Shown here: one piece after another, positions 43,810 to 52,335 of the stretch | Layout: each line of letters opens with the position of its first letter | How positions within the stretch are numbered: position 1 is the first letter of the stretch | Assembly: GCA_023409265.1 (NCBI GenBank) | Contig: JAEYHZ010000036.1 | Span: 248,001-312,000, forward strand | Direction: 5' to 3' | DNA from: Bacillota bacterium | GTDB lineage: Bacteria > Bacillota > Clostridia > Acetivibrionales > DSM-1351 | DNA length: 64,000 nt | Program-made: the position numbers and the translations under genes | The notes under the pieces: generated by a model | What the model was told of the DNA's origin: nothing | Seen by the model: only the letters and a program-made list of their open reading frames with translations | Database searches by the model: none

Positions 43810-44181
43810 TTATTCCTTTAATAAACTTCCCAAAGTTGCCTGAGGTTTGATTGCTTTTGATGGATCTGTTACATTTTGATCTATTCCAAGTTCTGTAAGC
43901 AGCTCTTTTACTTCAGCTTCTCCCGAAGCAAATAATTCTGCCTCCTTTGGATCTAAAATTCTGAGAAGTGTCATTAACTCTCCAACATGGGCTTTTTCTT
44001 CGTCCCGGATATCACTTATAATCTTCTTGGCAATTTCATCATCAGTTGCCTGAACATGTGCATCATAGACGTAAATGGCTTCAATCTCACCTGCAATATC
44101 AAGTCGTATTGCCTGTATCAATTCTTCTTTTGTCAGTTTTCGGTTTACATTTCCCTGAAATGGATTTGCAAAATTTGGCAT
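43810..44181 (-). CDS. Encapsulated ferritin-like protein (EncFtn) with encapsulin targeting peptide
   Basis: 123 residues, ATG after AAGGAGG. Two helices carry the ferroxidase ligands of this family: Glu32 and Glu34 in DIAGEIEAIYVYDAH, and Glu62 and His65 in DEEKAHVGEL; the family assembles as an annular decamer with a half-site per chain. After a linker, the C-terminus ends ATLGSLLKE, a variant of the (L/T)xxGSLxx cargo-loading peptide that docks to the encapsulin interior. It oxidises Fe2+ and delivers mineral into the shell. It lies 19 bases downstream of korB, an unusual partner gene. Confidence 0.95.
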   Translation of the reverse strand: MPNFANPFQGNVNRKLTKEELIQAIRLDIAGEIEAIYVYDAHVQATDDEIAKKIISDIRDEEKAHVGELMTLLRILDPKEAELFASGEAEVKELLTELGIDQNVTDPSKAIKPQATLGSLLKE

Positions 44182-44200
44182 ATCCTACCTCCTTAAAAAT

Positions 44201-45052
44201 TTATGTAAAATCACTCAAATAACCTTTCACTTTTTCCAACTCTGTATCTTTATCAATAAGCGACTTATCACTGTTTAAAAATTCAAACTTTTCATTAAAG
44301 GTCTGCTTTTCTTTTTTATATAATATTCCCAGTGGAATCCGATCTCCCCATTCCATGGCCTTTCCCATGGCTTTTAGCCTGTCGGTGACATCATAGCTTT
44401 CCTCTAATTTATATACACGTTTGCTGTACCACTGAAAGGTATTAATCTTGTTAAAACTTACACAGGGCTGAAGAATGTCAACCAGCGCATACCCTTTATA
44501 TTGTATAGCTTCATACATAATTGATGTCAGATGTTCCTTATCCCCGCTGAAGGCTCTGGCAACAAATCCGGCTCCCAAAGCTAAAGCCAGTAATAAAGGG
44601 TTTAGTGGTTCGTTCATTGAGCCGGCGGTTTGTACGCCTGTTACATGGCCCATATCTGTTGTGGGGGACGCCTGTCCTTTTGTGAGTCCGTATATTTGAT
44701 TGTCATGAACAAAATGTGTTATGTCTACGTTCCTTCTTATATTGTGAAGGAAGTGATTGCCTCCCTCCCCGTAAGAATCTCCATCACCGGTATTAACTAT
44801 TACCGTCAGATCCTTATTGACTATTTTTGCAGCAGCTGCCGGCGGAAGCGATCTGCCATGAAGACCACAGAAACCGTTGGTATTTATATATTGCGCTGTT
44901 TTGGCAGCCTGACCAATGCCGCCCACAACCAATACTTCATGTGGCTTTTTACCTGTTCTCTCCAGAGCGGTTTTTAATGACTCAATTATGTTAAAATCTC
45001 CACAGCCGGGACACCAGGCAGTTTCTGAAATAGTATACTTTATATCGCACAT
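44201..45052 (-). CDS. korB: 2-oxoacid:ferredoxin oxidoreductase, beta subunit
   Basis: 283 residues. The TPP/[4Fe-4S] N-terminal motif is AWCPGCGDFNI, followed by VGGIGQAAKTAQYIN, GRSLPPAAAAKIVNKDLTV and the TPP-binding GDGDSYGEGGNHFLHNIRRN. No separate ferredoxin-domain motif, so electrons go to a soluble ferredoxin. Together with the alpha/gamma fusion it decarboxylates a 2-oxoacid (2-oxoglutarate by the nearest type) with CoA to give an acyl-CoA. Its start is 2 bases after the alpha-subunit stop, with GGGGGAA inside that gene's end. The cargo ferritin gene follows 19 bases downstream. Confidence 0.93.
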   Translation of the reverse strand: MCDIKYTISETAWCPGCGDFNIIESLKTALERTGKKPHEVLVVGGIGQAAKTAQYINTNGFCGLHGRSLPPAAAAKIVNKDLTVIVNTGDGDSYGEGGNHFLHNIRRNVDITHFVHDNQIYGLTKGQASPTTDMGHVTGVQTAGSMNEPLNPLLLALALGAGFVARAFSGDKEHLTSIMYEAIQYKGYALVDILQPCVSFNKINTFQWYSKRVYKLEESYDVTDRLKAMGKAMEWGDRIPLGILYKKEKQTFNEKFEFLNSDKSLIDKDTELEKVKGYLSDFT

Positions 45053-45054
45053 AT

Positions 45055-46731
45055 TTATACATTCCCCCTGACTTTGTTATAAATAAATTGGGAACTCATT
45101 GGCCGCCCATCATATTTTAGTATGCTTTCATTGCAAAAAATTCCTGTAACCTCAGACACTATAGAAGCCAACTGGCCTGTAGCATTCTGTTCCACATTTA
45201 TAACCTTTTTGGCTATTGCAGCTTTTTCCTTCAGCAATTTTACCGGAAGCGGCCAGACATCTCCAAAAACAAGCGCTCCGTATTTTTTATCTGAATTACT
45301 GTTAAGCAGTTCTATAGCTTCGGTGACCGGTCCCCAGGTTGACCCCCAAGCCAGCAGCAATACATCGCAATTATCATCTCCAATAAATTCCGGCTCTTGA
45401 AGCTCCGATTTCAGAAGCTCAAATTTGCGCATTCTCTTATCAACCATTGCATTTCTAACAGCAGCTGATTCGGTGATGTGACCGAATTCATCATGTTCAT
45501 CGCTGTCCACCAGCACCGTTACACCAGGATTTTTTCCAGGTACAAGTCTTGGTGATATTCCTGTAGGAGTAACCTCATAACGTTTATATGGTATGTTTTC
45601 ATCATATTGACAATCAGCTATGTAATCACTTCTCTTAACTTTATCAAAATCAAAAGGCTTAATGGTCACAGTTGAATCGGCTAGAAATTGATCACTCAGC
45701 AGAATAACAGGTATCTGGTACTTATCCGCCAGATTAAAGGCTCTCACTGTTTGATAAAAAGCATCTTCAGCATTTTTTAGGGCAATTACCATCCGGGGAA
45801 ACTCACCTTGAGATGCAGATATTACAAACTTCAGATCGCTTTGCTCTGTTCTTGTTGGTAAGCCTGTAGTAGGTCCCGGGCGCTGAACTTCAGCAATGAC
45901 CAGGGGTACTTCAAGCATTCCCGAAAGGCCCAGTGCTTCAACCATCAGCGAAAAGCCACCGCCCGAAGTTCCGGTCATTGCTCTAGCCCCGGCATAGGAG
46001 GCACCAATTGCCATCATTATTGCTGCTATCTCATCTTCAGCCTGTTCCACCACGATTTCGGCATCAAGCATTTTGGATGCAAGATAATCCATTATGCTTG
46101 TAGAAGGTGTCATAGGATATGCAGAATAGAATTTGCAGCCTGAAGCAAGTACACCAAGAGCAACTGCCTCGTTACCATTTATTAATATATTATTATCCGG
46201 GTTCCCTGAAATTTGATTGTTTTTTCTTGTTACAAGTTTTCGTCCTGCTTCACAAGCGGCATAATTCTGTTGGGCTATCTCCGTGTTGAATAATTCGGCA
46301 AAAACCTTCCCGGTGTCAGCATTTTCGATGCCAAGAAGTTCCAGTGCAGCACCTATGGCAACACTGCCCACTGTCTTTACATTACCTGAAGCCGACGCAA
46401 TTTTCTTCAGAGGCAGCTTCAATATTCTTGAATCTTCATCGGCTGTATCCTCATCAGATATTACAAACCCATTTGAATCAAGGTTGTCTATGTGGTTCCT
46501 GACGGTTTCACCATTCATGGCAATGATTCCATTCAAATCTTCGCTGTGTGAAGTAATTCTTTCGTTTCCAAAACGGATTTGAATAAAATTATGTCCGCCT
46601 CGTACTCTTGACATGTAATCTCTGATAGTAAATACTTCAAAACCCTGTCTTTTAAGTGTTTTTTCAAATACTGCAGCCATGGACTCTATACCCTGCCCGG
46701 CCGAACCCCCAATTAAAATATTATAGATCAC
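45055..46731 (-). CDS. korA: 2-oxoacid:ferredoxin oxidoreductase, fused gamma-alpha subunit
   Basis: 558 residues from GTG at 46731, with GAGGTGGGA upstream. Residues 1-165 are the gamma-type domain (IGGSAGQGIESMAAVFEK, SRVRGGHNFIQIRF). From about 190 the pyruvate:ferredoxin-type domains I and II follow (GNEAVALGVLASGCKFYSAYPMTPST, EDEIAAIMMAIGASYAGARAMTGTSGGG; AEVQRPGPTTGLPTRTEQSDL). This fused gamma-alpha layout is that of two-subunit KorAB enzymes. 2-Oxoglutarate is the likely substrate but branched 2-oxoacids or pyruvate cannot be excluded. First gene of the cluster that includes encapsulin and divergent from a PadR regulator. Confidence 0.93.
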   Translation of the reverse strand: MIYNILIGGSAGQGIESMAAVFEKTLKRQGFEVFTIRDYMSRVRGGHNFIQIRFGNERITSHSEDLNGIIAMNGETVRNHIDNLDSNGFVISDEDTADEDSRILKLPLKKIASASGNVKTVGSVAIGAALELLGIENADTGKVFAELFNTEIAQQNYAACEAGRKLVTRKNNQISGNPDNNILINGNEAVALGVLASGCKFYSAYPMTPSTSIMDYLASKMLDAEIVVEQAEDEIAAIMMAIGASYAGARAMTGTSGGGFSLMVEALGLSGMLEVPLVIAEVQRPGPTTGLPTRTEQSDLKFVISASQGEFPRMVIALKNAEDAFYQTVRAFNLADKYQIPVILLSDQFLADSTVTIKPFDFDKVKRSDYIADCQYDENIPYKRYEVTPTGISPRLVPGKNPGVTVLVDSDEHDEFGHITESAAVRNAMVDKRMRKFELLKSELQEPEFIGDDNCDVLLLAWGSTWGPVTEAIELLNSNSDKKYGALVFGDVWPLPVKLLKEKAAIAKKVINVEQNATGQLASIVSEVTGIFCNESILKYDGRPMSSQFIYNKVRGNV

Positions 46732-46863
46732 TATCCCACCTCTTTATTTTTATATAGTAAATTATGTCTTAAGATGTTTTATAATTACCACATTATTTAT
46801 CAAATAAACATTAAAAATTAGATTACCTAAAAAAATTGCATTTTTTCATTTTACTATATTGCA

Positions 46864-46892
46864 TTGCAAGGTAGCGTGTGATAACATATACA
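46864..46892 (+). promoter_or_regulatory. Candidate promoter and PadR site for the padR operon
   Basis: TTGCAA, 17-base spacer, TATACA, followed by ACATGT within an imperfect palindrome (ATATACATGTGATAT), 40 bases before the padR start. PadR proteins often bind ATGT-type inverted repeats at their own promoter. Confidence 0.4.
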
Positions 46893-46931
46893 TGTGATAT
46901 AAATTCCTATTTTTTTACAAGGAAGTGAGAT

Positions 46932-47249
46932 ATGAATATTCAACTAAAAAAAGGCGTTTTAGAGCTTTGTGTGCTTTCCATGGTAAATCAGAAGGATTGC
47001 TATGGTTATGAATTGGTTAATGAGATTTCCAAGAATATTGTTATCTCAGAAGGGACCATATACCCCCTGCTTAAGCGATTAAAAGACGAGGGGTTTGTAA
47101 CTACTTATCTGGCAGAATCACAGGAGGGTCCTCCCAGAAAATACTACCGGATAACACCATTAGGAATCAGCACCTATGAACAGCTGGTATCAGAATGGTT
47201 TTCATTTGTCAAAGGCGTTAACAGCATTATAAAGGAGGAAGTAAAATGA
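46932..47249 (+). CDS. PadR-family transcriptional regulator
   Basis: 105 residues, ATG after AAGGAAGTGA. Winged-helix PadR core: KGVLELCVLSMVNQKDCYGYELVNEI, ISEGTIYPLLKRLKDEGFVTTYL, PPRKYYRITPLG. Small PadR-S1 subtype with a short C-terminal helix for dimerisation. It overlaps the DUF4097 membrane-protein gene downstream by 4 bases (ATGA), the common PadR-HAAS pairing, and controls that operon. Effector unknown. Confidence 0.94.
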   Translation: MNIQLKKGVLELCVLSMVNQKDCYGYELVNEISKNIVISEGTIYPLLKRLKDEGFVTTYLAESQEGPPRKYYRITPLGISTYEQLVSEWFSFVKGVNSIIKEEVK

Positions 47250-48709
47250 CCCGGAATAATTTCTTAAATATTCTTGCTCAATCAATTGCACATTTATCAC
47301 AGGAGGAACAAAACGACATATTGTTTGACTATACAGAACATTTCCGAATCGGTATGGAACAGGGTAAAACCGAAGAAGAAATAGCCAGCTCACTGGGAGA
47401 CCCTGAGCTTATAGCAAGTCAATACAGTCCCTGCTCTGCTCCTACATCACCAGACAGAGGTAAAAAACCACTGATTTACCTGAGTGTACTGACAGGTATT
47501 ATTATTGTATTTGTGGCTGTTTTAATGTTTGTACGATATCTTAGCCATGATGAGGGTAAAATTTATGATGCAGCAAACGTGTCTGTGATTTCATCTGCCG
47601 GCACCTCAGTTTTACCGTCTTCCTCAAATAGTATCCCTTCATCTCCGTCAGTATCATCGGATACTCATAGCGATAGGAATAAGGAAAAGTCCGGTGAAGA
47701 TAATTTTTATGACAGCTTTGAAGATAGTTTTAAAGATTTTGCCGATACTTTTGACAATAATATGGTAAACTTTGCTGATACTCTGGAAAATAATATAGGG
47801 ATTACAGCTAAAGATATCGATACACAAAAAAGCTCCTCCCTTAACGGTATACAATCACTGGATGTTTCGGGTAACTTTGCTTCAATAAAATTTATTAAAT
47901 CCGAAGGCCAGGAGATCAAGGTTCACCTGCATGGAGCTGTAAGGAGCACAGGTACTTTCGTACCCGGCCTGGATATGAGTAAAAATGGAAGCAGGCTATC
48001 CTTTAAGATGAACAAGTCTCCCGGTAATTTATCCATAAATGCCAGTAATTTAGTTTTGGATGTTTATCTCCCTGATAGTTTCACAGGTGAAGTTCGGTTA
48101 ACCAGCATCTCAGGAGATATTTATGTAAATGGTTATAATTTTAAAGATATTAATTGCCATACAACCTCGGGAGAAATAAAAATTCAAAAAGGAAAAAATA
48201 TGAAAAACGTATCCTGTGAAACAGTTTCAGGGGATATAGCTTTGTCGGAGGTAGCTTCGAGCAAAGTCTCTGCAGATACTTCTTCCGGTTCCATTCAACT
48301 CACCACAATCTCAGCAGAGTTGAACCTGAATTCTGTTTCAGGAGATATAACCTTAAAAGAAGTATCCTCAGATAAAATTTCTGTAGAAACTTCTTCCGGT
48401 AACATACGCCTCGATACACTCTCCGCAGAGATGGATTTGAATTCCGTATCAGGTGATATCAACGTAGCCTGCAAGGAACTGAAAAATGATCTGACCGTAA
48501 ATAGTATATCAGGAAGCATTAAATTGAATTTACCTGATAAAGCAGATTTCAAACTTAAAGCTCAAAGCGGAAGCGGTACTATTTCAAATTCTTTTTCCAT
48601 GAAGCAGACAAAAACCGGAAACAGAAATACTCTCGAGGGTCTGGTCAATTCAGGCAAATACCAAATTGATTTGACTACTGTTTCAGGCAATATAATCATA
48701 AGTAATTAA
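47246..48709 (+). CDS. Membrane protein with HAAS (DUF1700) and DUF4097 beta-helix domains
   Basis: 487 residues. N-terminal HAAS domain (about 1-65, FDYTEHFRIGMEQGKTEEEIASSLGDPELIASQY), one membrane helix (about 75-95), a Ser-rich linker, and a C-terminal DUF4097-type domain (about 195-487) built from short beta repeats with recurrent SGDI or SGNI turns (ETVSGDIALSEV, NSVSGDITLKEV, NSVSGDINVACKE), like a parallel beta-helix. The intracellular HAAS domain and external beta domain suggest envelope-stress sensing, as for other PadR-linked proteins. Its gene is translationally coupled to padR and ends in a terminator. Confidence 0.87.
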   Translation: MTRNNFLNILAQSIAHLSQEEQNDILFDYTEHFRIGMEQGKTEEEIASSLGDPELIASQYSPCSAPTSPDRGKKPLIYLSVLTGIIIVFVAVLMFVRYLSHDEGKIYDAANVSVISSAGTSVLPSSSNSIPSSPSVSSDTHSDRNKEKSGEDNFYDSFEDSFKDFADTFDNNMVNFADTLENNIGITAKDIDTQKSSSLNGIQSLDVSGNFASIKFIKSEGQEIKVHLHGAVRSTGTFVPGLDMSKNGSRLSFKMNKSPGNLSINASNLVLDVYLPDSFTGEVRLTSISGDIYVNGYNFKDINCHTTSGEIKIQKGKNMKNVSCETVSGDIALSEVASSKVSADTSSGSIQLTTISAELNLNSVSGDITLKEVSSDKISVETSSGNIRLDTLSAEMDLNSVSGDINVACKELKNDLTVNSISGSIKLNLPDKADFKLKAQSGSGTISNSFSMKQTKTGNRNTLEGLVNSGKYQIDLTTVSGNIIISN

Positions 48710-48726
48710 CACTTGTCATATCCCCT

Positions 48727-48773
48727 CCCCGAACATTGAATCTATAAAGGATTCTCTGTCCGGGGATTTTTTT
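48727..48773 (+). terminator. Terminator of the padR operon
   Basis: CCCCGAACATTGAATC / GGATTCTCTGTCCGGGG imperfect stem followed by seven T, 17 bases after the stop codon. Confidence 0.85.
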
Positions 48774-48790
48774 CTTGAGTTATATCCTGG

Positions 48791-49324
48791 TCACTGCTGA
48801 TCGATTGAGTCTTCTTCAAAAGCATCAAAATCAAAATGTCCCTTTCCATCAGCCAGACTATCGGTCTTCTCTCCAAATTCCTTATATTCATCCTTATATG
48901 CTTCATCCTGAGTTTTATTGTCATAGGCTTTATTTTCATGGGTTTTATCGTAATGGGTTTTATCATAATTGGATTTATCATAATGGGTTTTATTTTCATT
49001 GGTTTTATCGTAATGGGTTTTATCGTAATTGGATTTATCGTAATGGGTTTTATCATAATTAGTTTTATCATAATTAGTTTCATTAAAATAGGGTTCATCA
49101 TCCAGATAGCCGGTTTCCTTAAGCAGCAGCAATATCAACAGACCATCCAGAATAGTTAAATGCTCAAAATCATTCTTCTTGCACTTATGCTTTTTCCGGG
49201 CTTCATCCTCTGAATCAAAATGATTTTCATTTATCTTCTCATTTATGATTTTTTCAGATACCGGTTGGTTATTTGCGTTCTTCTTACTATGAGAATGTTT
49301 ACCCTTTTTCCTTCTTCTTCCCAT
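48791..49324 (-). CDS. Repeat protein rich in Tyr-Asp-Lys-Thr (possible spore-coat or surface protein)
   Basis: 177 residues, ATG after GGAGTGA. Basic N-terminus (RRRKKGKHSHSKKN), an acidic/basic middle, a short hydrophobic stretch ILDGLLILLLLKETGYLDDEPYF (about 78-100), then about 11 imperfect pentapeptide repeats of the type NYDKT/HYDKS/NENKT (about 103-157), and an acidic tail. The DNA repeat is 15 bases, two pentapeptides per 30. Low complexity and charge suggest a surface, spore-coat or disordered phase-forming protein, but no family is recognised. The repeats also keep open frames on the opposite strand, which lack start signals and are not counted. Confidence 0.7.
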   Translation of the reverse strand: MGRRRKKGKHSHSKKNANNQPVSEKIINEKINENHFDSEDEARKKHKCKKNDFEHLTILDGLLILLLLKETGYLDDEPYFNETNYDKTNYDKTHYDKSNYDKTHYDKTNENKTHYDKSNYDKTHYDKTHENKAYDNKTQDEAYKDEYKEFGEKTDSLADGKGHFDFDAFEEDSIDQQ

Positions 49325-49396
49325 ATTTTCACTCCCATATAAAAGCTTTCATTATAACATATGATTAGTTTACATAATTTGAGACCAAAGAAATTA

Positions 49397-49447
49397 AAAA
49401 CCCCCTGAACAGCGAATTTCCAATAGATTCGCTGTTCAGGGGGGTTA
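49397..49447. terminator. Strong bidirectional terminator
   Basis: AACCCCCTGAACAGCGAAT / ATTCGCTGTTCAGGGGG, about 18-bp stem. It lies between the repeat protein gene start (49324) and the end of the alpha/beta hydrolase gene (49548) and terminates the latter; the repeat protein gene begins beyond it. Confidence 0.85.
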
Positions 49448-49547
49448 ACTGCTTTTGATATATGTTTACATGCACCACTTCAAAACATAAGTGCTCACGG
49501 TACCAGTACTCTGTTCAGGCCAAATACCGTTCCGAACCCGCCTGCTG

Positions 49548-51140
49548 CTATTTTCCTGCCACCTGTTTTATATAATTTCCAATGTCATCTATAACATATT
49601 GAGGTATGTTTGCATTTATATAATAGTCATTAATTGTACCCGAATCACTGATATTGGTATAGACGTGATTCAATTCAGGGTAAAGCTTGAATTGAGCAGA
49701 TTTATTGCTTTCAAAGGCTTTTTTCCAGCCCTCAAAATCGGATTTTACAGTTACCTGCCAGTCCTTTTCCCCCTGTAGCACAAGCATGGGTTTACTCAAG
49801 GTTTCTGCTATTCCAAGCACATTATAGTCAGTCATATCATCATAATAGTACGGAATTCCCAACTGGTATTCCTTCGGTGGTTGAGCAGGATTAAAACCCG
49901 GATCTTTTAGAATATTGACCTGACCCTTTATAAAGTCAATTTGAGCTTGAGAAGCCAAACCCTTGCTCATCAGATATTCATTCTGTTCCATCATCAATTC
50001 ATAAATAGGTCTGGAGCAGCCGCTCATGATAACGCCGGCCTTAAAAAGGTTGTTCTTATCATTTGCCATTATCCTCGGCAGAACATAACCTCCCTGGCTA
50101 TGACCAATAACTATTATGTTGGAAGAGTCAATCAGACTGTTTGTTTTCAGGAATTCAGCTGCTGCATAAGCGTCCTCCTCGAACTCCTGCTTCATTGTAA
50201 TGTCACCCATAAGCTGCATTTTAGAGCCGTGCTCCAGAGTTCTTTTCTCATATCGCAGCACTGCTATATTTTTTCCTGCAAGGCCTACTGCCAGATCACG
50301 GAACGGTTTTACAGCACCTACCGTTTCGTCTCTGTCACCTGCACCCGAGCCATGTACCAGTATGACTGCAGGGAATGGCCCCTTTCCCTTTGGTAATGTG
50401 AGAGTCCCCGGCAGCTTCCAGTCTCCCTTGCCTATTGTTACCTGTTCTTCAGTATAATTTTCAGGATTGTCATAATCCGGCTTTGTATACAGATTCATAT
50501 TTGGGAGAGCCGATCCAAGTTCATCTATTTTTCCATCAGAATCAAATCTGATAATGTATGTATAATCAGTTTGCTGTATTACACACGGAATAATCAGATT
50601 TTGATGCACTGAGTTCTTTTCCACCTGTGCTTTTTCAAAAGCAAAAGGTATTGCCTTAATTGAAGCACCAATCACCCCAAGATATGCAGCGTTTATATAC
50701 TTTGAAAAAGAAGAGCTCAAAAGTGCTGCCCCTTCCTGTACCAGACCATTCTGTATCATTTTAATGAATTTCTCGCCTGTTACTTTAAGACATTCATCAC
50801 TGGTTAATTTTAAGCCGAATACACTGTTAATTGTGCTCAAAGGCAAGATCAATCTGCCTCCTGTAATTTCCTTTTTTAATGGGGTTGATTTCCCATTTAC
50901 TGTCATCTCTTTTTCTTTTAAATTAACCTTTACTGTATTGCTGCCAAGCTTATATAAAGCTGTGGCTGTTTTGGAATCCCATGATACTGTTCCGCCTTTG
51001 GCTTCACAGATGTATGAAACCGGGAATTTTAAATCCTTCTGCTGGTCAGAAACATTAATATTTCCAGCTGCGTAAGCTGTGGAACAACCAAGAAGCAGCA
51101 CTGCCAAAAAAGTGCTTAAAATTTTTGTAAATCTTTTCAT
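49548..51140 (-). CDS. Secreted alpha/beta hydrolase with copper-amine-oxidase-N stalk
   Basis: 530 residues, start after AGGAGG. Signal peptide (cleavage after about residue 25, AYAA). Residues about 40-115 form a copper-amine-oxidase-N-like stalk. A middle region (about 118-235) resembles DUF3887-type domains. The hydrolase (about 240-530) has VHGSGAGDRDE (oxyanion region), nucleophile Ser in IVIGHSQGGYV, an Asp region in VLQGEKDWQVTV and His in PELNHVYT. Probably a secreted carboxylesterase or peptidase of the dienelactone-hydrolase/S9-like type; the substrate is unknown. Single-gene unit or loosely linked to sdpRI upstream (49-base gap). Confidence 0.88.
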   Translation of the reverse strand: MKRFTKILSTFLAVLLLGCSTAYAAGNINVSDQQKDLKFPVSYICEAKGGTVSWDSKTATALYKLGSNTVKVNLKEKEMTVNGKSTPLKKEITGGRLILPLSTINSVFGLKLTSDECLKVTGEKFIKMIQNGLVQEGAALLSSSFSKYINAAYLGVIGASIKAIPFAFEKAQVEKNSVHQNLIIPCVIQQTDYTYIIRFDSDGKIDELGSALPNMNLYTKPDYDNPENYTEEQVTIGKGDWKLPGTLTLPKGKGPFPAVILVHGSGAGDRDETVGAVKPFRDLAVGLAGKNIAVLRYEKRTLEHGSKMQLMGDITMKQEFEEDAYAAAEFLKTNSLIDSSNIIVIGHSQGGYVLPRIMANDKNNLFKAGVIMSGCSRPIYELMMEQNEYLMSKGLASQAQIDFIKGQVNILKDPGFNPAQPPKEYQLGIPYYYDDMTDYNVLGIAETLSKPMLVLQGEKDWQVTVKSDFEGWKKAFESNKSAQFKLYPELNHVYTNISDSGTINDYYINANIPQYVIDDIGNYIKQVAGK

Positions 51141-51189
51141 CTTTCTTACCTCCTAAATGATTATAACTAAAAAGTATAGAATGAATTAA

Positions 51190-51789
51190 CTACACTCTTT
51201 TGAACTTTTTATAAAAAAACCAGCCTGAATAAATACCGGGTATGGCCACCCAAAGCAAAACGCAAACAGGAACAATACTTTCGGCTTCTAAAAAAAATAC
51301 CAGTACAAATTGAATAATTGCCAGCGGAAAGGATGTATAGCCTACCAACTTGTGAGCAATTCTCCATGTGTCCTCATCACTTACAGTCCACGGAAGCCTC
51401 AGTCCCACATATCTGTTAAAAGGTATTTTTGGTGCAACGTTGCCGAAGAGCATCATAAATAGTGATACACCTGCAACCACAAGTATTTCTTTGGTTCCCT
51501 TTGGTATTTTGCCTTCCTGTAGATTCAATTTAACGTATATTGTAATAAGTATGCCTATTGATATAGATATTCTATTAACTGAACGCAAGGTTTTTATTTT
51601 GGGATTATCCTTAGACAGCCTGGCTATTTTCGGAGCTTGAATATCAATTACAATAAAAACCATAATTATAATAGCACCGATAATTGCCTCCACCGTGTTA
51701 TTATCTCTGACAAAAACACTCAGCAGAATTATTAAAATTGATGCTGTTAAAAAGAAAATATTTGTTAAACTCCATTTTGACTCATTCAT
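51190..51789 (-). CDS. SdpI-family immunity-type membrane protein
   Basis: 199 residues with about six membrane helices. The conserved SdpI motif is present as NRYVGLRLPWTVSDEDTWRIAHKLVG (about 135-160). Bacillus SdpI gives immunity to the toxin SDP and binds its regulator SdpR at the membrane. Start ATG after GGAG. It follows the ArsR-type regulator directly (2-base gap). No SdpC-like toxin or SdpAB genes are nearby, so it may protect against foreign SDP-like peptides or have another role. Confidence 0.88.
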   Translation of the reverse strand: MNESKWSLTNIFFLTASILIILLSVFVRDNNTVEAIIGAIIIMVFIVIDIQAPKIARLSKDNPKIKTLRSVNRISISIGILITIYVKLNLQEGKIPKGTKEILVVAGVSLFMMLFGNVAPKIPFNRYVGLRLPWTVSDEDTWRIAHKLVGYTSFPLAIIQFVLVFFLEAESIVPVCVLLWVAIPGIYSGWFFYKKFKRV

Positions 51790-51791
51790 AT

Positions 51792-52064
51792 TTAATTCTC
51801 CTCTTTTCCCTTTTCAAAAAGTTCAAGAAATCCCCCAAGAACGCTTTGAAGTACAGTAAGGTTTATTGAGTATATTACAAATTGACCTTTCTTTTCCGCT
51901 GTTACCAGTTCAGCCTGTTTTAAAATTTCCAGATGCTTTGATATTGATGGCTGAGACATATTAAAGTGCTTTACTATTTCATTTGCAGTCATATCACTTT
52001 TGGATAAAAGCTTTAAAATCTCTCTTCTTGTTGGATCACTTAGTGCTTTAAATGTCCTATTCAA
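51792..52064 (-). CDS. ArsR-family repressor paired with SdpI (SdpR-like)
   Basis: 90 residues from TTG at 52064, with GGAGGTG upstream. Typical ArsR winged helix: FKALSDPTRREILKLLSKSDMTANEIVKHFNMSQPSISKHLEILKQAELV. No metal-binding Cys/His site is visible, in contrast to the cadC gene at 18.5 kb. Small size and position just before an SdpI gene match SdpR, which represses the sdpRI operon until SdpI sequesters it. Confidence 0.9.
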   Translation of the reverse strand: MNRTFKALSDPTRREILKLLSKSDMTANEIVKHFNMSQPSISKHLEILKQAELVTAEKKGQFVIYSINLTVLQSVLGGFLELFEKGKEEN

Positions 52065-52335
52065 CCTACACCTCCATACTTAAATACTTCCGCTGTAAGT
52101 ATTTTTCAGGTCACATGTTATACACTTTGTATAAACATATAACTATTTAGCTATATATTTATATTATTCCGGTTCTCTAATAATGTCAAGCCGTTTGAAA
52201 TAATTTCTTTCAGTCAATCTCTGAGATCGGTAATTAGTTAACTATAACTTTACGTGAAGTTAATCCGCTATTATAAAAGGTGGGTTATATTAATTATAGG
52301 AGAATTTTTTACTTTTACACGGGAGGTATTTCTGT

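Noticed and set aside
48836..49159. Hydrophobic Ile/Gly/Phe-rich frame on the plus strand
   Set aside because: It is the complement of the YDKT repeats, has no start signal, and its composition follows from the 15-base repeat.
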